Assembly: GCA_002399445.1 (NCBI GenBank)
Contig: DHDR01000031.1
Coordinates: 164,415-183,549 of the forward strand
From: Ruminococcaceae bacterium UBA4871
Lineage (GTDB): Bacteria > Bacillota > Clostridia > Oscillospirales > Acutalibacteraceae
Direction of reading: 5' to 3'
DNA length: 19,135 nt
Both the position numbers and the translations under genes were made by a program. Of this stretch, positions 14,536 through 19,135 are shown piece by piece (the first letter of the stretch is position 1; each line of letters starts with the position of its first letter). The notes under the pieces are model-generated. The model was given only the letters and a program-made list of their open reading frames with translations. It was not told the origin of the DNA and did no database searches.

Positions 14536-14610
14536 TCACTTCTTTACCCTTGACATCAAACAGACAGTCTCAACGTGGCTCGATTGCTCCATCTTGATGT
14601 CTGCATATTG
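14536..14610 (-). pseudogene. rlmD-like 3'-end fragment
   Basis: The minus strand encodes SSHVETVCLMSRVKK followed by TGA at 14536-14538, resembling the C-terminus of 23S rRNA (uracil-5-)methyltransferases of the RlmD/RumA type, whose last strand reads HVE(T/C)VVLLS. The frame stays open to a stop at 14746, but residues upstream of this tail do not look like RlmD and no start codon with a ribosome site exists. The 3' end of rlmD/rumA is a known insertion site for integrative elements, so this may be an attachment-site copy. The match is short, so identity is tentative. Confidence 0.45.
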
Positions 14611-14666
14611 ACCAGTTACCCATAACAGGCGAAAAACTGCTCCGTTTGTTATCAGGAACTGGTCAA
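14608..14666. repeat. Large inverted repeat
   Basis: Perfect 10-bp arms TTGACCAGTT (14608-14617) and AACTGGTCAA (14657-14666). Inner arms ATAACA (14622-14627) and TGTTAT (14647-14652) extend the stem with small internal loops. No T run follows on either strand. It could be an RNA structure, or a protein site at the end of a mobile element. Confidence 0.55.
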
Positions 14667-14838
14667 GGGCATTGTTCGGTTCACGGGAACTTATCAAAAG
14701 CCCCTTTAACCGTTCGCGGAAACAAGTCGAAAACCGCTCTCTTACCTATAATATGCGGTTTCACATATCTACCCATCGCCTCGACCTGCGGTAGCAGAGA
14801 ACCACTCATAAATCTGTGCCCGCTGCCATCGCCTCAAC
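14667..14838. other. Non-coding gap with short direct repeat
   Basis: No gene is supported. CCATCGCCTCGACCT (14773-14787) is repeated at 14826-14840 with one mismatch, 53 bp apart; the second copy touches the stop codon of the GIY-YIG gene. The duplication suggests a local rearrangement near the end of that gene. Confidence 0.5.
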
Positions 14839-15249
14839 CTATACTTCTGGTTTTTCTCCGAACTCAAATCTTGTCTTCCAAGCTATCGCAGCGGCTTCGG
14901 CAACTTCTTCTTCCGTTTTATCAGGAACAACCCACAGGCCTTTAACAAACCTTGAGTAATACTCTTTCTCTATTAATTCTCTCGGTGCCTGCAAGCGATT
15001 GAGGATACCTTCACCATTCTTACGGTTGCCTGCCTGACCGACATATACGACTGGCTTTCCGGTCGTATCGGATACGCCAAACAAGAAATAAACACCTGTC
15101 TGCTTCAGATCTGCTCTGTTCTTGCATTTATCCAGACTGGTACGCGGAATCTTATAGGCGATGCCTATCCAGTTTGCCAGCGTACGCTTGATCATGCCGT
15201 TAGTATCTCCGTCCATCAGGAATAAATTGATGCTTTTTCCGCGTGCCAT
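14839..15249 (-). CDS. GIY-YIG nuclease-family protein, possibly C-terminally altered
   Basis: Protein of 136 residues. The GIY-YIG fold is shown by TGVYFLFG (51-58) and VVYVGQAGNR (67-76), followed by GEGILNRL with the likely catalytic Arg85. A candidate metal-binding Glu lies in KTEEEVAEAAA (111-121), but its alignment is uncertain. The N-terminus MARGKSINLFLMDGD matches a clostridial subgroup that, from memory, has a longer C-terminal part. Here the sequence ends soon after the core, at a repeat near the island edge, so it may be shortened. GGGAGG nine nt before the ATG is a strong ribosome site. It follows the HEPN gene by 21 nt. DNA-nicking or cutting activity linked to defence is plausible but unproven. 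Confidence 0.82.
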   Translation of the reverse strand: MARGKSINLFLMDGDTNGMIKRTLANWIGIAYKIPRTSLDKCKNRADLKQTGVYFLFGVSDTTGKPVVYVGQAGNRKNGEGILNRLQAPRELIEKEYYSRFVKGLWVVPDKTEEEVAEAAAIAWKTRFEFGEKPEV

Positions 15250-15270
15250 CGATATGTACCTCCCAATTTG

Positions 15271-16080
15271 CTATTCCTTTTTGCTCTCCATGAGCTTTAT
15301 GATTTCTTTCAGCTTTACTCCAGAAAACTTCGCATACTCTTCCATGTTCGTCATAATCGTATTCACATTGGTATATTCTCCCGCACCAACAGCGACGACT
15401 GTTTTCGCTTTAACTGTTTTGTATGTAAGCTTTCCGTCTTTAACTTCCGGTACTTGAGTCATAACATCATGCTTTGTACTGACTGTATTTGTTACTTCTC
15501 CAGCCGAAGTTCCATGTGCCGCTGCGGTTCGATACTTCTGTGCATCCATATATAGTTGATTGGACTGAATCTTATTGAAAACATCCAATAATGCCGGATT
15601 ATCTGTCTTAAGTTTCTTGAACACATTGTTTCTAAAACGCAAATCCTGTACAAATGCATATCTATAGTATTCATTGATAATTTCAATTACAGAATCCCAT
15701 ACTGCAGAAATCTTCAAATAGTACGTATCAGAGAAGTAATTGAACCAGTATTTCTGCATCCAATGTTCTTCATTAAATTTGGGAAAATATTCTATCGACT
15801 GTCCCTTGCTGCCCGGAGAGATAAACCACGGATCATCTGGTATCCCTTTGTCATAGTAATGTCGGCAAAGAGCATAGGTCACATTCAAAGAACCAACCTT
15901 GTTATTGTGCTCTTGAATAATCTCATGTAAACGTGGATGTGCCATGCTCTGCAAAATATCGCTTGTCTCTCCAAGCGTTCCTACTGCCAAGCGCAAATCA
16001 TCGAATATATCTGTCCCGAGGTACTTGTCCCATTCATCTTGGGTAGGCACCTCAAATGAATTATCTATCCTAAGTTCCAT
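15271..16080 (-). CDS. HEPN-domain protein (Cthe_2314-like) downstream of BREX genes
   Basis: Protein of about 269 residues. Its middle and C-terminal parts resemble the Cthe_2314-type HEPN family: YYLKISAVWDSVIEIINEYY (121-140), then RFRNNVFKKLK (149-159) and YRTAAAHGTSAGEV (184-197). The last holds an R-x4-H motif (Arg185, His190 in the numbering from 16083), the signature of HEPN ribonucleases. The ATG at 16080 is chosen; a TTG directly before it is possible. AAAGGAG lies 10 nt upstream. It starts 15 nt after brxL, so both are likely on one mRNA. HEPN proteins are frequent in toxin-antitoxin and abortive infection systems. RNA cleavage is inferred from the motif; no partner nucleotidyltransferase is seen. 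Confidence 0.75.
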   Translation of the reverse strand: MELRIDNSFEVPTQDEWDKYLGTDIFDDLRLAVGTLGETSDILQSMAHPRLHEIIQEHNNKVGSLNVTYALCRHYYDKGIPDDPWFISPGSKGQSIEYFPKFNEEHWMQKYWFNYFSDTYYLKISAVWDSVIEIINEYYRYAFVQDLRFRNNVFKKLKTDNPALLDVFNKIQSNQLYMDAQKYRTAAAHGTSAGEVTNTVSTKHDVMTQVPEVKDGKLTYKTVKAKTVVAVGAGEYTNVNTIMTNMEEYAKFSGVKLKEIIKLMESKKE

Positions 16081-16095
16081 CAAATAAAATCTCCT

Positions 16096-18135
16096 TTATT
16101 CCACTCCCAGTGCCTTAAATACTGCGTCTTCTGCACTCTGGTAGAATATAATGTTAAAGCATCCGACCAGTTCCGGCGGTACGGTTCCGAGATCTGCTGC
16201 CGATGTGATTGGTAGCAATACTTTCTTTGCACCAGAATCAAGGCATACCTGCAGGCTGTTGGCGAGCTCATCAACCTTGATCATGGAACCGGCAATGCTG
16301 ATTTCACCGAGTACAGCCGTCGAGCTGATGACAGGCTTATTCAGTGCTATTGAGCATAGTGCGATAACAGTCGGAAGTGCCAACGTTTCTGTCATACCGA
16401 TTCCCTGCAGATCCTGGTAGTTTATGTTGTAGTCCTCTGATGCCATGTTTATGGAACCGCTGATCTGTTTTGCATTGGCCTTCAGATAATTGAAAGCCGT
16501 ATTCGTTGCTTCTTTCGCGCCTCGGTCACTGCCAAGGCCTGTACAAACGAGTTTTCCGCTGCCCGGAAGCATTTGGCTTTCCAGCCGGAAGACGCCAAGC
16601 ATACCGGATTTTCCTCTGCTTACGGTATAAACCTGACCCGGATTGCAAATTCCTTCCGGTATCAGTTTGCCGCCGCCCTGTTCTGGCACGGATACATATT
16701 TCTCCTCAAAGGTTTCATTGTCAATATAGGAAAAATTCACATCGTAAAATTCCATTCCACCGAGCTTCTTCAGCTGTTCCTTTACACGACGGCGCATTTC
16801 CAAAGAGATCTTCAAAACTTCTTCGACATCTTCCTTTGTAAATTCTCCGTCCGGATACATCAACTTCAGGTACCCGTCCACCATCTTGCGAACGGCAATC
16901 ACATCACGCTGGTTCAGATTCTTTCCCAAGTGAAAATAATGGTCCAGCACATCGCCGTACTGTTCCTTACGAAGCTCACGGATAAAACCGGCGAGATAAT
17001 CCGTAATGAAGCCATAATCATTCGTAAAGTGCTCTGGACGGAACTTTGGCACTTCCCAACCCGGCAGGTAACAGTGAATACGATCAAGGAAAGCCGTGTC
17101 TGTCCCCATTTCCGGCGGGAACGGATCAAAAAGGCTGGATGTCTTCAAAAGCACATCCACACTCTGATTGATATTTCCTATGAAAACCATCGAAGCTGAC
17201 GCAGCCTTTTCTTCCTTGCCGCGGGCAAAGGAACCGGAAGCCATGTAATCCTTCATGATTTGGATGCCGTCATTATCTTTAAACTTAATCCCGGCGACCT
17301 CATCGAAAGCCACACAATCCCAGAGCCCCACAAGCCCGATGGCTTTGCGTCCCATGTTGTAAAAGAGATTTGCTACTGTCGTCTGACCGCCGGAAACAAG
17401 GATACTATTCGGTGATATCTCCTTATAGAGGTATGATTTGCCTGTGGATCTCGGTCCAAGTTCACACAGATTGAAGTTGTTTTCCACCAGCGGAATCATC
17501 CGTGTGAGAAGCAGCCACTTTTCACGTTTTGTCAGTTCATCTGGCTCCATTCCGATGGAACGCATCATGACGTCCATCCATTCATCTTTTGTGAAAGCTT
17601 TCCGGCCCTGTTTCAGCTGATCCATATCAACAGTAGGAAGCTGGATTGGCGTCAATTTACGGATACTAATAGGTGTGGTATCTTTCTGCTTTTTCCGTTT
17701 TGATTGAATCCGATCGCCGTCCGGAGAAACAATATCCGGTACTGCCTCTTCCCCGGAGTCGTATTCCAACTGGACAAAACACCAGATACCGCCGCAAAGC
17801 AGGCGGTCATATTTTTCTGCGTATTCCTCGCTGATTGGAATACCTGAAAGTCCCAGATTTGAAAAGGATGCCTCATATTCATCATAACGGAGATTTAGCC
17901 TGACAGTTACCATATCAATAATCGTGTGGCTTCCGCGCTGACGCAGTTTTGAAAGTATTTTTTGTGCCTCATCCGGACGGACAAAATTATCTGCAACAAT
18001 ACGTTTTATATTTTCGATTCCCTGTTCGATGATCTCTTCGTCGTCGGAGCTGCAATACTGTCCAAGAAGGAACTCAAGGACATACACCGGCACATTTGCG
18101 CCTTCCTTGATTTTCTTTGTTAGGTCTTTTCGCAC
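16096..18135 (-). CDS. brxL: BREX protein BrxL (Lon-like AAA+ protein)
   Basis: Core component of type 1 BREX phage defence, an AAA+ ATPase with a Lon-like C-terminal domain. The first part has RKDLTKKIKEG then NVPVYVLEFLLGQYC. Walker A is GPRSTGKS (227-234) and Walker B is VAFDE (275-279), with FIGNIN (318-323) as sensor 1. The C-terminal part (about 560-650) aligns with Lon without gaps over 35 residues, but the Lon Ser and Lys dyad positions are Thr584 and Ser627, so protease activity is doubtful. The GTG at 18135 is only the first usable start in this frame: family-like sequence (EKLRQNFDGKI) continues upstream without any start codon and seems to be joined by a frameshift to a frame starting at 18212. 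Length is close to normal for the family. Confidence 0.93.
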   Translation of the reverse strand: MRKDLTKKIKEGANVPVYVLEFLLGQYCSSDDEEIIEQGIENIKRIVADNFVRPDEAQKILSKLRQRGSHTIIDMVTVRLNLRYDEYEASFSNLGLSGIPISEEYAEKYDRLLCGGIWCFVQLEYDSGEEAVPDIVSPDGDRIQSKRKKQKDTTPISIRKLTPIQLPTVDMDQLKQGRKAFTKDEWMDVMMRSIGMEPDELTKREKWLLLTRMIPLVENNFNLCELGPRSTGKSYLYKEISPNSILVSGGQTTVANLFYNMGRKAIGLVGLWDCVAFDEVAGIKFKDNDGIQIMKDYMASGSFARGKEEKAASASMVFIGNINQSVDVLLKTSSLFDPFPPEMGTDTAFLDRIHCYLPGWEVPKFRPEHFTNDYGFITDYLAGFIRELRKEQYGDVLDHYFHLGKNLNQRDVIAVRKMVDGYLKLMYPDGEFTKEDVEEVLKISLEMRRRVKEQLKKLGGMEFYDVNFSYIDNETFEEKYVSVPEQGGGKLIPEGICNPGQVYTVSRGKSGMLGVFRLESQMLPGSGKLVCTGLGSDRGAKEATNTAFNYLKANAKQISGSINMASEDYNINYQDLQGIGMTETLALPTVIALCSIALNKPVISSTAVLGEISIAGSMIKVDELANSLQVCLDSGAKKVLLPITSAADLGTVPPELVGCFNIIFYQSAEDAVFKALGVE

Positions 18136-18170
18136 AATTTTTCCGTCAAAATTCTGACGGAGTTTTTCCT

Positions 18171-18212
18171 TTATAATTCGCGGGAACTTTCGCTCTCAAA
18201 CTTTTCACACAC
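18171..18212 (-). CDS. brxL: Likely true 5' end of brxL, out of frame
   Basis: GTG at 18210-18212 has AAGGAGG nine nt upstream, the best ribosome site near brxL, and opens the frame VCEKFESESSREL before TAA at 18171-18173. Downstream in a different frame the sequence runs KEKLRQNFDGKIVRKDL, which fits the start of BrxL. Removing one TA from TTATAAAG would give SSRELKEKLRQNF as one frame. So this is either the broken start of brxL, a sequencing error, or a 13-codon upstream ORF. Confidence 0.55.
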   Translation of the reverse strand: MCEKFESESSREL

Positions 18213-18230
18213 CTCAAAGTTCCTCCTTTA

Positions 18231-19135
18231 TCAGCTAAAGAAATCAAAATCATCCACCGCAAAAGCAATGTCGATTGTGAATTCTTCACGCTGCGGCATC
18301 TGTAGACCACTTTCGTCTGTGATGATGAGATAATAGCTTTCTTTGCTGCTATATTTCATGGATTTCAGGTTGAAGCGCACGCGGAACGTTCTATCCTGGT
18401 TGTTGGCACTGGTTTTGTCTGCAATGATACGCTGCGTATCGCTGACCTGCTTATTTCCCAAATCCACAAAGTACAGAAGATAAGTTGCCGCCGCACGATT
18501 ACATCCAACCGCTTCTTTCTGGTAGAAGTTCAGGGAGAAAATCATGTTACTTATCTTATGGTTTGCCGACAAAAGGTTCAAGGATACCGGCTTTGTGTCG
18601 TATTTTTCTTTATTGTGTTTGTATTCAGCGCTACCGGTTCTCATGTAGTGGTAATCAATTACTGGCACAACCATTTCCTGCAGGCTGATGCCGCCATGCA
18701 CAAAATTCAAACCGCCGCCTTTTTTCTTGATGCGAACACTTTCCCTCGGTGCAAAAGCGTCATATTGGGAGCCATCTAGAAATTTTACAGGGAGCAGGTA
18801 TTCCGGCTTTGTACCTTTCTTCGTAATGAGATACCGCCGGTCGACCTCAACATCGTCCGCTGCTGCTGAGGTTTTATCCACTTTGCTGTCTTCAGACAGC
18901 GGTTTATATGTATAAAGGAAGCCGTGGTCGGACGTAATAAATATTCTCGTGCCGGAGAATTCATTAACGATGATCCTCACCATATTTTTCAGCTCGGAGA
19001 TTGCATCATTACAGGCATCAAAGACAAGCGTTTCATCTGTGTGGCTGGTCTCGTCAATCTTGTCATGATAGATATAGACGACATCCATACCCTTTACCAA
19101 AGCACTGCGCTTTACGCGTTTCATTTTAATAATGT
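18231..19135 (-). CDS. pglZ: BREX phosphatase-domain protein PglZ, C-terminal part
   Basis: The frame stays open through base 19135, so the protein begins outside the window; an ATG at 19122-19124 lies inside the domain and is not the start. The alkaline-phosphatase-like region has VVYIYHDKIDETSH (about 15-28 from that ATG) and RIFITSDHGFLYTYKP (60-75), where the Asp-His pair is a typical metal-binding motif. ESVRIKKKGGG and SLQEMVVPVIDY follow. The C-terminus ends in a beta-rich stretch (FDLKS-type strands) about 100 residues long. PglZ is a core BREX protein, usually encoded just before brxL, as here: the gap to the proposed brxL GTG is 18 nt. The type A subgroup of BREX type 1 is the likely class. 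Confidence 0.88.
   Translation of the reverse strand, partial: IIKMKRVKRSALVKGMDVVYIYHDKIDETSHTDETLVFDACNDAISELKNMVRIIVNEFSGTRIFITSDHGFLYTYKPLSEDSKVDKTSAAADDVEVDRRYLITKKGTKPEYLLPVKFLDGSQYDAFAPRESVRIKKKGGGLNFVHGGISLQEMVVPVIDYHYMRTGSAEYKHNKEKYDTKPVSLNLLSANHKISNMIFSLNFYQKEAVGCNRAAATYLLYFVDLGNKQVSDTQRIIADKTSANNQDRTFRVRFNLKSMKYSSKESYYLIITDESGLQMPQREEFTIDIAFAVDDFDFFS

Noticed and set aside
18171..18212. Programmed ribosomal frameshifting at the start of brxL
   Set aside because: No X-XXY-YYZ slippery heptamer or clear downstream structure at the shift point; an indel explains it better.
1..19135. CRISPR array, tRNA or rRNA genes
   Set aside because: No regularly spaced repeats and no tRNA- or rRNA-like conserved segments were seen in reading the window.

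Overview
The window reads as chromosomal DNA of a Gram-positive anaerobe, most likely a clostridial member of the Bacillota. The pointers are strong AGGAGG-type ribosome sites, GTG and TTG starts, AT-rich intergenic DNA, and recognisable homologues of Bacillus/Clostridium families. Every convincing gene lies on the minus strand, so transcription runs right to left. Assignments come from reading motifs and family resemblance by eye; no database search was run.

Region 1 (1-8782) is a long co-directional cluster, probably an operon or two. In transcription order it holds an AGCS sodium:amino-acid symporter, alanine racemase, a D-amino-acid aminotransferase, PxpA, a stand-alone DUF4392 (D-glutamate cyclase-type) protein, PxpB, PxpC, a biotin carboxyl carrier protein and a biotin carboxylase cut by the left edge. 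Together these suggest a route: alanine uptake, L-Ala to D-Ala, transamination to D-Glu, cyclisation to 5-oxoproline, and ATP-dependent opening to glutamate. The carrier and carboxylase beside PxpB/PxpC look like a split version of urea carboxylase, which raises the idea that lactam opening here goes through biotin-dependent carboxylation. This is the most promising undescribed system in the window.

Region 2 (8783-14504) starts with about 1.1 kb of AT-rich non-coding DNA holding a tandem 10-bp repeat, a perfect palindrome and a leftward terminator. Then come a DUF362 ferredoxin-like protein, a metallo-beta-lactamase-fold hydrolase bracketed by near-identical 19-bp repeats, a frameshifted VOC (glyoxalase-fold) pseudogene, an alpha/beta hydrolase, a second metallo-beta-lactamase-fold hydrolase and a GrpB-family gene lacking its N-terminus.

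Region 3 (14505-19135) is the end of a defence island. It joins the truncated grpB directly after a terminator hairpin and an rlmD-like 3'-end fragment, a kind of sequence used as an integration target by some integrative elements. Next, against the direction of transcription, come a GIY-YIG protein, a Cthe_2314-type HEPN protein, BrxL and the C-terminal part of PglZ. This is the distal end of a type 1 BREX system, with two nuclease-like genes downstream in the same apparent operon. The 5' end of brxL appears frameshifted.
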